Positions 16,213-23,386 of a stretch of DNA of 23,853 nt are shown here, piece after piece. The translations under genes were made by a program, and so were the position numbers. How positions within the stretch are numbered: position 1 is the first letter of the stretch; each line of letters opens with the position of its first letter. The stretch is from positions 1 to 23,853 of the forward strand of contig CAZKFI010000034.1 in NCBI GenBank assembly GCA_964551975.1, given 5' to 3'. The notes under the pieces are model-generated. The model saw nothing but the letters and a program-made list of their open reading frames with translations. It searched no databases and was not told the DNA's origin. The DNA is from REEB426 sp964551975 (GTDB lineage Bacteria; Actinomycetota; Actinomycetes; S36-B12).

Positions 16213-16989
16213 ATGGCTGACGCACCAACTCCTCATCGACTCAGTGGGCGAGGAGCCCTCGTGACGGGCGCAGGCAGCGGTATCGGGCGGGCGAGCGCCC
16301 TTCGACTAGCCGCCGACGGGGCTGTCGTTGTGGCTCTTGATCAAAGCCCGGGGACTGCCGAGGAAACTGCTGCAGCAGCGCCGTCAGGTCGGGTGATTCC
16401 ATGCACAGCCGATGTCTCACGGCGATCAGACCTGGCGGAGGCAATAGCACTCGTCGTCGAATCCGCGGGTTCGATCGACGTCCTGGTCAACAACGCAGCA
16501 GTGAATCTTCCTGCCCTGTTTCATGAGGCCAGTGCTGAGGACATCGAGCGAACCTGGCAGGTCAACGTCATGGGTGCCGTCCATGGATGTCAACTGGTGA
16601 TCCCGTTGATGCTCAATCAGGGGCGTGGCTCAATCGTGAATATCGCCAGTGTGAACGCACTCGTTGCTGAGCGGTTTCTATCAATCTACGCAGCATCCAA
16701 AGGTGCAATCGCCATGCTGACCAAAGGCATTGCCTTGGACTATGCCGCTCAAGGAATTCGCTGCAATGCGATCTGTCCGGGTTGGGTTGACACCCCGATC
16801 AACCATGCTCATGCCGCGATGCTTGGTGGGCTCGAGCAGGTCTATGCGTCGATTGACTCATTTCAGCCGATTGGGCGTCCCGGTGATCCCACGGAGATCG
16901 CATCGCTGGTTTCCTTCTTGGCCAGTGATGAGGCGTCGTTCATGACGGGATCCGTGGTCGTGGCCGATGGAGGCATGACGGCGATGTAG
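16213..16989 (+). CDS. Short-chain dehydrogenase/reductase (SDR)
   Basis: The product is 258 aa, a classical SDR. The cofactor motif is TGAGSGIG (residues 18-25), followed by NNAA, catalytic Ser146 (NIAS), Tyr159 and Lys163 (YAASK), and the ICPGWVDTPIN loop. It ends SFMTGSVVVADGGMTAM. An acidic residue after the second strand (VVALDQS) suggests NAD(H) preference. The substrate is unknown. ATG 16213 follows AAGGAG at 16202-16207. A longer in-frame start at 16168 would place that site inside the gene. Its stop lies 7 bases from the stop of the opposing P450 gene. The convergent orientation argues against cotranscription, but both are oxidoreductases in a position otherwise occupied by housekeeping genes. 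Confidence 0.9.
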   Translation: MADAPTPHRLSGRGALVTGAGSGIGRASALRLAADGAVVVALDQSPGTAEETAAAAPSGRVIPCTADVSRRSDLAEAIALVVESAGSIDVLVNNAAVNLPALFHEASAEDIERTWQVNVMGAVHGCQLVIPLMLNQGRGSIVNIASVNALVAERFLSIYAASKGAIAMLTKGIALDYAAQGIRCNAICPGWVDTPINHAHAAMLGGLEQVYASIDSFQPIGRPGDPTEIASLVSFLASDEASFMTGSVVVADGGMTAM

Positions 16990-16996
16990 CCAGGCG

Positions 16997-18187
16997 CTAC
17001 CCGAAACGCAGGGGAAGGTACTCGAAGGTTCGCAGGAAAGTCGATGGAAATCGACGTGGTTCGCCCGCCAACGCAAAGGTGCTCCAGCGCGCGAGTATCG
17101 CGCTGAGTGCAATCTGAGCCTCGAGCCTGGCGAGAATGCGACCAAGGCAGAAGTGAATCCCGTCACCGAAGGTCAGACTGCGGGCTGGGGGAGCAGCAAA
17201 GTTCAAGGTGTCCGGGCTGGTGAACTGCCGTGGGTCCCGGTTCGCCGATCCATACAGCAGCAGCACCTTGGACCCAGCTGGGATGACGCATCCATGCAAG
17301 GTCACTGGGCAGGTCGTAGTGCGTCCCAGCCACTGAATCGGTGCGTCGTAGCGCAGAAATTCATCGAGGGCTTCCAATCGCACCCGACCGTCAGCACCCG
17401 TGATCTGTTCTGGCTGCATCAGTCCTGTTGCCAAACCGTGCAGGACTCCGGAGATTAAGCCCGCGGTGGTCTCGGTACCTGCGGCGATCAGCGTCAGACA
17501 CAGTCCGGGAACATCTTCCATGCTCAGTTGACCGGAATCGACAGCGCTCGCCAGGTCAGTCATGATGTCGTGCTGAGCCGAGGGTGCACCGGTGACCCAC
17601 GCGCGTGAATGGATGCGTTCAGTTACGGCACTGAGAAACGTGGCTTCGAGTCGATCCCGTGCATCGAGGACCTCGGGTGATCGCGCCGTTGCACCGTGTC
17701 GCGTCATCATCGCGTTAACTTCGGCTACCGCCCACCCGGCACTCTCCTGGGGCAGACCCAGTATGGAGCAGATCGTCACTGCTGGTACCCGCTGCGCGAA
17801 GGCGGTGATCGCGTCAAAGGGTTCATCACTGCGCAGTGCGTCCAGGCTCTCTTGAGTAACTCGTTCGATGAGTGGGACCAATTCGGTCATGGCTTTCGCC
17901 TGGAACTTCGGGGACACCAGGCGACGGAGCGCATCGTGATCGGGGGGGTCCATCACGATGAAGTCACCCTGGCCAAAGAGCGATGCATCGAGTTCGACCC
18001 CACCGACGCTTGAAAATGTCTCCCAGTCACGCAGGGCTGACTGGACGTCAGCGAAGCGGGAAATCGCCCAGAACCCGCGTTCGGCGTTGTGATGGATGGG
18101 GTCGTTGTCGCGCAGCTCGGCGTAGAGGGGATACGGGTCGATACGGAACTGCTCAGTTGTCGGATCCAGAACCAGGTCCGTTGGCAT
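16997..18187 (-). CDS. Cytochrome P450
   Basis: The product is 396 aa, the length of soluble bacterial P450s. The I-helix oxygen-activation motif is AAGTETT, the ExxR motif is EFLR, and the heme-binding loop is FGDGIHFCLGRILARLE with the axial Cys at 347. MDPPDHDALRRLVSPKF is the conserved C-helix region. Such enzymes hydroxylate small hydrophobic substrates using a ferredoxin and reductase supplied from elsewhere; neither is encoded in this window. The substrate cannot be predicted. ATG at 18187 lies 9 nt downstream of the DUF6703 stop on the same strand, so the two are probably cotranscribed. There is no strong Shine-Dalgarno. Confidence 0.95.
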   Translation of the reverse strand: MPTDLVLDPTTEQFRIDPYPLYAELRDNDPIHHNAERGFWAISRFADVQSALRDWETFSSVGGVELDASLFGQGDFIVMDPPDHDALRRLVSPKFQAKAMTELVPLIERVTQESLDALRSDEPFDAITAFAQRVPAVTICSILGLPQESAGWAVAEVNAMMTRHGATARSPEVLDARDRLEATFLSAVTERIHSRAWVTGAPSAQHDIMTDLASAVDSGQLSMEDVPGLCLTLIAAGTETTAGLISGVLHGLATGLMQPEQITGADGRVRLEALDEFLRYDAPIQWLGRTTTCPVTLHGCVIPAGSKVLLLYGSANRDPRQFTSPDTLNFAAPPARSLTFGDGIHFCLGRILARLEAQIALSAILARWSTFALAGEPRRFPSTFLRTFEYLPLRFG

Positions 18188-18196
18188 GCCTAAGGC

Positions 18197-18646
18197 CTAG
18201 AAGTTACCGAGCATCTTCAGCACTGCCACGCCGGTCAGGGAGAGCACGGCAAGGAGCCGAATGATCCGCGATGCCGGTGTCAGTACTGGCCAAGCCAGGG
18301 CGAGGAGCCAGGCCAGCAGGAGCGCCACCAGCATGAGGAGAAGCCCACCAAGGACCATCCACGGGCCGCTGAGTACCAATCCGGCAACGAGGGCCAGTGA
18401 CATCACGATGACAATGAGCCATCGCGGTGCACCATGCAGCCAGGTCAAAGGTCGGCGGCTGTACCGCACCAGCAGGCTGTCATGTGGCGAACTAGGAATG
18501 TTCGGCCGCTGCCGCGGCTGCTGGGGCCGACGAGCGGCAGACCCACGCGCCGACGGTGCAGAGCTACGGGCTGGGCCCTGTGGCCCGCGTACCCCGCGAG
18601 GCGTGCCGGACTTACCTGAAGATTTGGCTGCTCCCTGATCCGCCAT
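18197..18646 (-). CDS. DUF6703-family membrane protein
   Basis: The product is 149 aa. The first 60 or so residues are disordered and rich in Ser, Pro, Arg and Gly. They are followed by LTWLHGAPRWL and two to three hydrophobic helices (VIVMSLALVAGLVLSG, MVLGGLLLMLVALLLAWLLALAW, IIRLLAVLSLTGVAVLKML). The WLHxxPRW motif and WPxLxPxxRxxRL match the actinobacterial DUF6703 family as I recall it. Its function is unknown. ATG 18646 has AGGAGG 8 nt upstream. A GTG two codons earlier is too close to that site. It reads divergently from the ABM-like gene and leads into the P450 gene. Confidence 0.75.
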   Translation of the reverse strand: MADQGAAKSSGKSGTPRGVRGPQGPARSSAPSARGSAARRPQQPRQRPNIPSSPHDSLLVRYSRRPLTWLHGAPRWLIVIVMSLALVAGLVLSGPWMVLGGLLLMLVALLLAWLLALAWPVLTPASRIIRLLAVLSLTGVAVLKMLGNF

Positions 18647-18674
18647 GCGCACTGCCTCCTGGGTGATCCTTCGC

Positions 18675-18680
18675 TACCGT
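18675..18680 (+). promoter_or_regulatory. -10 element for a leaderless ABM-like mRNA
   Basis: TACCGT ends 6 nt before GTG 18687. The geometry is identical to that before rpsT and the phosphoribosyltransferase gene. I see no good -35 hexamer 16-18 nt upstream. Confidence 0.4.
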
Positions 18681-18686
18681 GCCGAT

Positions 18687-19133
18687 GTGTCCTTCGAAGC
18701 CGGATCGGTGCCCTCCAGCCTCTTGGACTCTACTGCGGGTCCAGGATCACTGGTGGTGATCCGCTTTCGCGGTACCGACCTGCCGACGGATCAGGGCATT
18801 GCAGCGCTTCGTGAGGCCGTCAGCATTTTGGCCCAGTGCCCTGGATTCCTGAGTGGTGCCATTGGTCAATCGACCGATGATCCGGAACTGCTGCTGTTGG
18901 CGCTCACCTGGCGCGATATCGGGTCCTACCGACGCGCGCTGAGTCGGATGGAAGTGAAAATGCGAGTTGTCCCTCTGCTCTCGCACGCGGTCGATGAGCC
19001 CACTGCATTCGAGATGCTGCATCGAGTGGACGAGAGTGGGGTGCAGAGCGGATCAAGTGGCCTCGCCGCTGATGCCAGCAGCGTGCGACTGGGGGAGGCT
19101 GCGCAGCCCCGGGTAGCACGAGTGCAGCCGTAG
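18687..19133 (+). CDS. ABM-like (antibiotic biosynthesis monooxygenase fold) protein
   Basis: The product is 148 aa from GTG 18687. The core, SLVVIRFRGTDLPTDQGIAALREAVSILAQCPGFLSGAIGQSTDDPELLLLALTWRDIGSYRRALS, has the strand-helix-strand pattern of a dimeric alpha/beta barrel. It ends with LLSHAVDEPTAFEMLH, seen in actinobacterial members near glyS. The family includes monooxygenases and heme-degrading enzymes, but many members are uncharacterised and no function is assigned here. In-frame starts upstream (ATG 18645) would overlap the divergent DUF6703 start and have no Shine-Dalgarno. GTG 18687 is favoured by TACCGT 6 nt upstream. The C-terminal 35 residues are low-complexity. Confidence 0.7.
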   Translation: MSFEAGSVPSSLLDSTAGPGSLVVIRFRGTDLPTDQGIAALREAVSILAQCPGFLSGAIGQSTDDPELLLLALTWRDIGSYRRALSRMEVKMRVVPLLSHAVDEPTAFEMLHRVDESGVQSGSSGLAADASSVRLGEAAQPRVARVQP

Positions 19134-19136
19134 GCT
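19131..19136 (+). promoter_or_regulatory. -10 element for a leaderless phosphoribosyltransferase mRNA
   Basis: TAGGCT lies exactly 6 nt before GTG 19143 and overlaps the stop codon of the previous gene. It sits inside a small palindrome, GCAGCC-GTA-GGCTGC (19124-19138). The -35 region is poor. Confidence 0.45.
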
Positions 19137-19142
19137 GCCAAC

Positions 19143-19673
19143 GTGCAACCCTTCGCGAACCTGCGTGATGGCGGATCGCAGCTCGCTGATCACCTAGCTG
19201 CTCAGTACGCAATGGGTGCCGCAACCTTGGTACCGATCATGCCCAACGGCGTGCCCGTCGCCCTGGGGATCGTCGACAGCCTGCGCTCGCGCACACTCGA
19301 TCGGATCCCTATCGAGCCGATGGACGTGATACGTGACAAAGACGGCATCAGCATCGCAGCGATCCCTCAACTTCACGGCGACCCGCTGATCGTGGTGGAT
19401 GACGGAGTTGAGACCGGCACCGCTGCGCTGGCCGCTGGCAGAGCCTTGCGTGGTGCGCTCCAGGCGCAGCCTGCTGGGACGTCCCCAATACTGCTTCTTG
19501 CTGTACCGGTCTGCCCGCACCAGGCGCTACCGGAGCTCCTTGGTGTCTTCGATGCAGTAGTGGCCGTCCATAGGCCACTGGCGCGGCGAAGCCTTTCCTG
19601 GCACTACGTCGACTTTGACCTCGTCGACGACGCAGGAGCGCGAGAACTCCTGCGCGAGGCGCCCTGGGATTAG
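19143..19673 (+). CDS. Phosphoribosyltransferase-fold protein
   Basis: The product is 176 aa. The PRPP-binding motif LIVVDDGVETGTAA (residues 82-95) has two acidic residues followed by the GVxTGxT loop, typical of type I phosphoribosyltransferases. The N-terminal FANLRDGGSQLADHL also matches this group. LLLAVPVCPHQALPELLGVFDAVVAVHRP resembles the later strands of the fold. No substrate-specific hood motif is recognisable, so the base it acts on is unknown. Some family members are regulators or have lost catalysis. GTG 19143 has no Shine-Dalgarno and probably starts a leaderless mRNA. The gene sits 130 nt before glyS. Confidence 0.8.
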   Translation: MQPFANLRDGGSQLADHLAAQYAMGAATLVPIMPNGVPVALGIVDSLRSRTLDRIPIEPMDVIRDKDGISIAAIPQLHGDPLIVVDDGVETGTAALAAGRALRGALQAQPAGTSPILLLAVPVCPHQALPELLGVFDAVVAVHRPLARRSLSWHYVDFDLVDDAGARELLREAPWD

Positions 19674-19702
19674 AGCTTCGGGTAGGAGACAGGCACCGGG
19701 AT

Positions 19703-19769
19703 CTCCGGCTGGCAGTTGAAGTTCGAGGCACCCGCCTAGACTTGGAAGTCCGCCGACAGCCAGCCGGAG
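19703..19769. repeat. 11-bp inverted repeat flanking the glyS promoter region
   Basis: CTCCGGCTGGC (19703-19713) is perfectly inverted at GCCAGCCGGAG (19759-19769). The 45 bases between hold the candidate -35 and -10 of glyS. No T-run follows. It could be a two-site operator or chance. Confidence 0.45.
19716..19742 (+). promoter_or_regulatory. Candidate glyS promoter
   Basis: TTGAAG (19716-19721) and TAGACT (19737-19742) are separated by 15 nt, slightly short. TAGACT is also the hexamer in front of hrcA. Initiation near 19749 would give a leader of about 55 nt ending in a strong Shine-Dalgarno. Confidence 0.45.
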
Positions 19770-19802
19770 TGGAGCGCGCCAGCGCTTCGGAGAGGAGCGC
19801 GA

Positions 19803-21222
19803 GTGCCCGCGGACCGTGTAGACGCCGTCGTCAATCTCTGCAAACGACGGGGGTTCGTCTTTCCCTCCTCTGAGATTTACGGAGGCACCCGCTCTGCCTG
19901 GGACTACGGGCCTAACGGTGTGGAGTTGAAGGAGAACATTCGGCGACAGTGGTGGCAGGCCATGGTGCGCGGCCGCGATGACGTCGTAGGCCTTGACTCG
20001 TCGATCATCCTGGCGCCAGCAGTTTGGGCAGCCTCCGGCCACGTGGACGCTTTCGTGGATCCCCTGACAGAGTGCCGCAACTGCCACAAACGTTGGCGTG
20101 CGGATCAACTTCTGGATTCCTATCAAGCCAAGCACGGTCAGTTGCCGCCAGGCGGGTTGGCTGATCTGGCCTGTGCCAACTGCGGAACCAAGGGTCAGTT
20201 CACGGAGCCGCGTGACTTCAACGGCATGCTGCGTACCTCGGTGGGCCCAGTCGAAGATGCAGGTTCCCTGCACTACCTACGACCGGAGACCGCTCAAGGA
20301 ATTTTCGTCAATTACTTGAACGTGATGAACGCTGCACGTAAGAAGCCACCATTTGGTATCGGTCAGACCGGTAAGAGTTTTCGGAATGAGATCACACCTG
20401 GCAACTTCATCTTCCGTACCCGCGAATTCGAGCAAATGGAGATGGAGTTCTTCGTTAAGCCTGGGTCTGACGAAGAGTGGCATGAGTACTGGATCCAGGA
20501 ACGCTGGAACTGGTACACGGATTTGGGTCTGAAGGCTGAGAACCTGCGACTGTTCGAACACCCCAAGGAGAAGCTCTCCCACTATTCCAAGCGAACCGTG
20601 GATATCGAGTACCGCTTCGAGTTTGCTGGTTCAACCTGGGCCGAGCTGGAGGGTCTGGCAAACCGCACCGATTTCGATCTGCGAACCCACAGTGAACATT
20701 CTGGAGTAGATCTTTCATTTTTCGACCAAGAAGCCGGCGAGCGGTGGGTGCCGTACGTGATCGAGCCCGCGGCTGGGTTGTCACGGGCGGTACTGGCATT
20801 TCTGCTTGATGCCTACGACGAAGATCAGGCTCCAAATGCCAAGGGTGGCATCGACACCAGGACCGTGTTGAGATTCGATGCACGGCTGGCTCCGGTCAAA
20901 GTTGCGGTGCTGCCGCTATCGCGGAATGCAGATCTGAGTCCACGAGCACAGCAGTTGGCCAAGGACCTNNNNNNNNNNNNNNNNNNNNNGCCGGCTGGAG
21001 GACCTGCGCCAGCGCTGGAATGTGGAATTTGATGACGCTGGAGCGATCGGGCGTCGATATCGCCGACAGGACGAGATTGGTACCCCGTTTTGCGTGACCG
21101 TGGACTTCGAAAGCCTGCAGGACGAGGCCGTTACCGTGCGTGAGCGGGACTCAATGGCTCAAGAGCGCATAGGGATGTCGCGTTTGATCGAGTGGTTGTC
21201 GAGTCGCCTACCGGCCTGTTGA
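19803..21222 (+). CDS. glyS: Glycyl-tRNA synthetase (alpha2 type)
   Basis: The class II synthetase charges tRNA-Gly. The N-terminus reads CKRRGFVFPSSEIYGGTRSAWDYGPNGVELKENI. Further motifs are RPETAQGIFVNY, motif 2 FRNEITPGNFIFRTREFEQMEMEFF and the motif 3 region YVIEPAAGLSRAVLAFLLDAYDED. The C-terminal anticodon-binding domain contains IGRRYRRQDEIGTPFCVTVDFESLQDEAVTVRERD. A 21-N run (20969-20989) breaks the frame. Joining the AGGACCT shared by both sides gives LAKDLRQRWNVEFDD, the same length as mycobacterial GlyS, and a total of 460 aa. The 9 bases right of the gap before AGGACCT do not match the left flank. GTG 19803 follows GGAGAGGAG at 19789-19797. The stop lies in the loop of a strong hairpin. 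Confidence 0.95.
20969..20989. other. Assembly gap (21 N) inside glyS
   Basis: The left flank ends AAGGACCT (20961-20968). The right flank reaches AGGACCTG at 20999-21006 after nine non-matching bases (20990-20998). Merging at AGGACCT removes 37 nt and restores the frame with the expected protein length. Confidence 0.7.
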
Positions 21223-21237
21223 CCGGTAGGCGACTCG
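21200..21237. terminator. Bidirectional hairpin between convergent glyS and hup
   Basis: CGAGTCGCCTACCGG (21200-21214) and CCGGTAGGCGACTCG (21223-21237) form a perfect 15-bp stem with an 8-base loop. The glyS stop (21220-21222) is in the loop, and the hup stop lies 6 bases beyond the stem. There is no long T-tract, but the symmetry and the position between convergent genes support termination in both directions. Confidence 0.8.
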
Positions 21238-21243
21238 CGAGAT

Positions 21244-21525
21244 TTACTTCTCGCCGGCGGCAGCGCGCTTGAGCGCGGAACCTGCGCTGACCTTGACCGC
21301 TCGGCGAGCTGCGATCTTGACCGGCTCCCCGGTACGGGGGTTGCGCCCGGTGCGTGCCGGTCGGTCTGCTGTCTCGAAACTAATGAAGCCGGGGATGGAG
21401 ACCTTGCGGCCGGCAGCAACTTCGGCAGAGATAACGGCGATGATGGCGTTGAGGACTTGATCGGTGGCGGTCGCCGTCGTACCGGCCTTCTTGGCCACAG
21501 CCGAAACCAACTCTCCGCGATTCAT
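21244..21525 (-). CDS. hup: HU-family DNA-binding protein
   Basis: The product is 93 aa and begins MNRGELVSAVAKKAGTTATATDQVLNAI, the HU helical body. The beta-arm region is VSIPGFISFETADRPARTGRNPRTGEPVKIAARRAVKVSAGSALK. GFISFE and RNPRTGE are signatures of HU/IHF. The protein bends and compacts DNA in the nucleoid. It lacks the long Lys/Ala-rich tail found in mycobacterial HupB and in HupS-type proteins, so it is a short HU. ATG 21525 has AGGA and GGGAGG upstream on the minus strand. The gene converges with glyS and diverges from the metallophosphoesterase. Confidence 0.96.
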   Translation of the reverse strand: MNRGELVSAVAKKAGTTATATDQVLNAIIAVISAEVAAGRKVSIPGFISFETADRPARTGRNPRTGEPVKIAARRAVKVSAGSALKRAAAGEK

Positions 21526-21543
21526 GGATTCCTAGACCTCCCT

Positions 21544-21576
21544 GGGCCATGTGGCCCGTGACAGTGCCCGAGGGCA
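21544..21576. repeat. Two small palindromes upstream of hup
   Basis: GGGCCATGTGGCCC (21544-21557) and TGCCCGAGGGCA (21565-21576) are perfect palindromic arms around 2-base centres, 7 bases apart. They lie 19 nt before the hup start, within its probable leader. They may be protein-binding sites or small RNA stems; no function is shown. Confidence 0.35.
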
Positions 21577-21655
21577 TTCGTAGTTTGTTCTGCAGTGAAA
21601 TGTCTTGAACACAGATCCAGGCCTGCTGGCGCTAGAACGATGCCCACCCCATTTT

Positions 21656-21683
21656 TTGACGGTATTCCAAGGAAATGTAGCAG
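21656..21683 (+). promoter_or_regulatory. Candidate promoter for the metallophosphoesterase
   Basis: TTGACG (21656-21661) is followed after 16 bases by TAGCAG (21678-21683), in the divergent hup-phosphoesterase region (21526-21738), which holds no gene. The -35 is good and the -10 is weak. Confidence 0.35.
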
Positions 21684-21738
21684 TGCATGCCCTCCGAAAG
21701 GGGCTGCGCTGTGTCGCGTCGCGAGGGATCATGTCTCG

Positions 21739-23364
21739 GTGAATCCCGACCTGTCGGACCAGACGACCGTTGCTCGCACCCTCGTTCGGGGTTCGGCAGA
21801 CCGGCTGGGCTGGTGTCCCGTGGAGTGGGGTCCGGGTGAAGAACATGTTGTCCGGCCGGTGCAGGGGCAGGTGCTGGCCTGTGTCTGGCATCTTTCCGAC
21901 CTGCATCTGTGCGATGCGGAGTCACCCGTTCGACTGGAGTACCTCGACCGATTCGGGGATCCGGATTCGCCGTATCTGCAGCAAATTGGTCACGTCGGTA
22001 CCTACCGACCCCAGGAGATTCTGACCACGCAGGTGGCGGCCAGCATGCTGACGACGGTGAATCGGATTGATCGTGGACCCGCAACCGGGCGATCCGTTGA
22101 CGCACTCCTCATCACTGGTGACCTGGTCGACAACGCACAGCAGAATGAACTGGGTTGGCTGATTGACCTGTTGCGCGGTGGCGTCGTCAAGCCGCGAAGT
22201 GGTGACGATGCGCGGAGTTCATGGGTCGGTGCAGTGCACGGGGATACCCACGAGTTATGGGATGAGCGCTACTGGCATCCCGATGGTCCGCCGCGCGGCC
22301 TTGCACCGGATCTTCCGATGCGCAATTTTGGTTTCCCAACATTGCCGGGCCTGGTAGACCGCGCCCGATCAGATGTGCAGGCACCCGGAGTTGGGTATCC
22401 AGTGCTGGCGGTTCACGGCAATCACGACCTATTGCTGCAGGGCACGGTCAGTGCAGATGCTCGCCTGCGCGAGGCGGCTGTATCGGGGGAGCGCGTCACA
22501 GGTTTGGCCAGTGGTCTCCCGCCGTTGACCGTGCTGGATGCGCTCAGCAGCGTTGGCCCGGCTCGCTATGTCGATACCCCCGATGCCCCCCGAGAGCCCG
22601 TGCCGGCTGACCTGGGCCGGGCATTGGTCCAGGCCGAAGACTTCGCCAAGGCTCTGCAGTCCGAATTCGTTCCCGAGTCGTTCCGCCCTGGCCCCGGTAA
22701 CTGCTGGTCAGCCGATGTGGGGGAGCTGCGAGTCATCGCCTTGGACACAGTCAATCCGCATGGCGGATGGCAGGGGTCCATTGATGAAGGTCAGGCTTCT
22801 TGGCTGGTGGCCGAGCTGGATCAATGCTCGCAGCGCTACACCGTCATCACCACGCACCATCCTTCGGTGACGATGCTCAATGACTTTGGTGGCGTGGCCG
22901 GCGAGGCTCGATTGCTGGGTGAGGCTGTGGTCACGCTGTTGCTTGACTACCCACAGGTCATCGCCTGGCTCGCGGGACACGTGCATCACCACAATGCGCT
23001 GTGGCATGGCCGACCAACGGGTCAAGGTGACAGCACCGACAGTGGCTTTTGGGAGATCACTACGGCGTCGCTGATCGACTGGCCTCAGCAGGCTCGGCTC
23101 CTTGAGTTCATTCGAGCCGATGGGCAGATACATATTGTCAGTACCGTGGTCGATCACGATGGTCACCACGACGGGGAATTCGAAGCAGTTGGGAGCGCAG
23201 ATCGCGCGACTGATCAGCACCTTGCCGGGCTCTCGCGACTCTTGGCAGCCAATGACTACCACAGCCGCGGTGACTCATTCCGCGCCATGGTGCTCAACTC
23301 GCGGCGTGAACTGCGAAACGCGGTGTGGTCGTTGCGGGACCCGTTCCCCGTCCAGCGCCTGTAG
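21739..23364 (+). CDS. Metallophosphoesterase, PPA1498-like family
   Basis: The product is 541 aa from GTG 21739. Calcineurin-like motifs are spread over long inserts: Asp54-x-His56 (SDLHLCD), GDLVDN (Gly127-Asp128), GNHD (227-230), THHPS (His373, His374) and GHVHHHN (His414, His416). All metal ligands are present, so it is probably active as a dinuclear metal phosphoesterase. TTVARTLVRG...WGPGEEHVVRP before the first motif matches the actinobacterial PPA1498 family as I recall it. Members of that family generally carry a twin-arginine signal; none is visible here, nor any transmembrane segment, even from the longest in-frame start (21595). The substrate is unknown. GAGGG lies about 12 nt before the start, a weak ribosome site, so the start is uncertain. 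Confidence 0.82.
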   Translation: MNPDLSDQTTVARTLVRGSADRLGWCPVEWGPGEEHVVRPVQGQVLACVWHLSDLHLCDAESPVRLEYLDRFGDPDSPYLQQIGHVGTYRPQEILTTQVAASMLTTVNRIDRGPATGRSVDALLITGDLVDNAQQNELGWLIDLLRGGVVKPRSGDDARSSWVGAVHGDTHELWDERYWHPDGPPRGLAPDLPMRNFGFPTLPGLVDRARSDVQAPGVGYPVLAVHGNHDLLLQGTVSADARLREAAVSGERVTGLASGLPPLTVLDALSSVGPARYVDTPDAPREPVPADLGRALVQAEDFAKALQSEFVPESFRPGPGNCWSADVGELRVIALDTVNPHGGWQGSIDEGQASWLVAELDQCSQRYTVITTHHPSVTMLNDFGGVAGEARLLGEAVVTLLLDYPQVIAWLAGHVHHHNALWHGRPTGQGDSTDSGFWEITTASLIDWPQQARLLEFIRADGQIHIVSTVVDHDGHHDGEFEAVGSADRATDQHLAGLSRLLAANDYHSRGDSFRAMVLNSRRELRNAVWSLRDPFPVQRL

Positions 23365-23386
23365 CAGGCAACCGAGGTGCTCTGCG

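Noticed and set aside
19527..20273. Minus-strand frame (248 codons) opposite the glyS 5' end
   Set aside because: Antisense to the conserved GlyS N-terminus and crosses the glyS promoter; no domain recognised.
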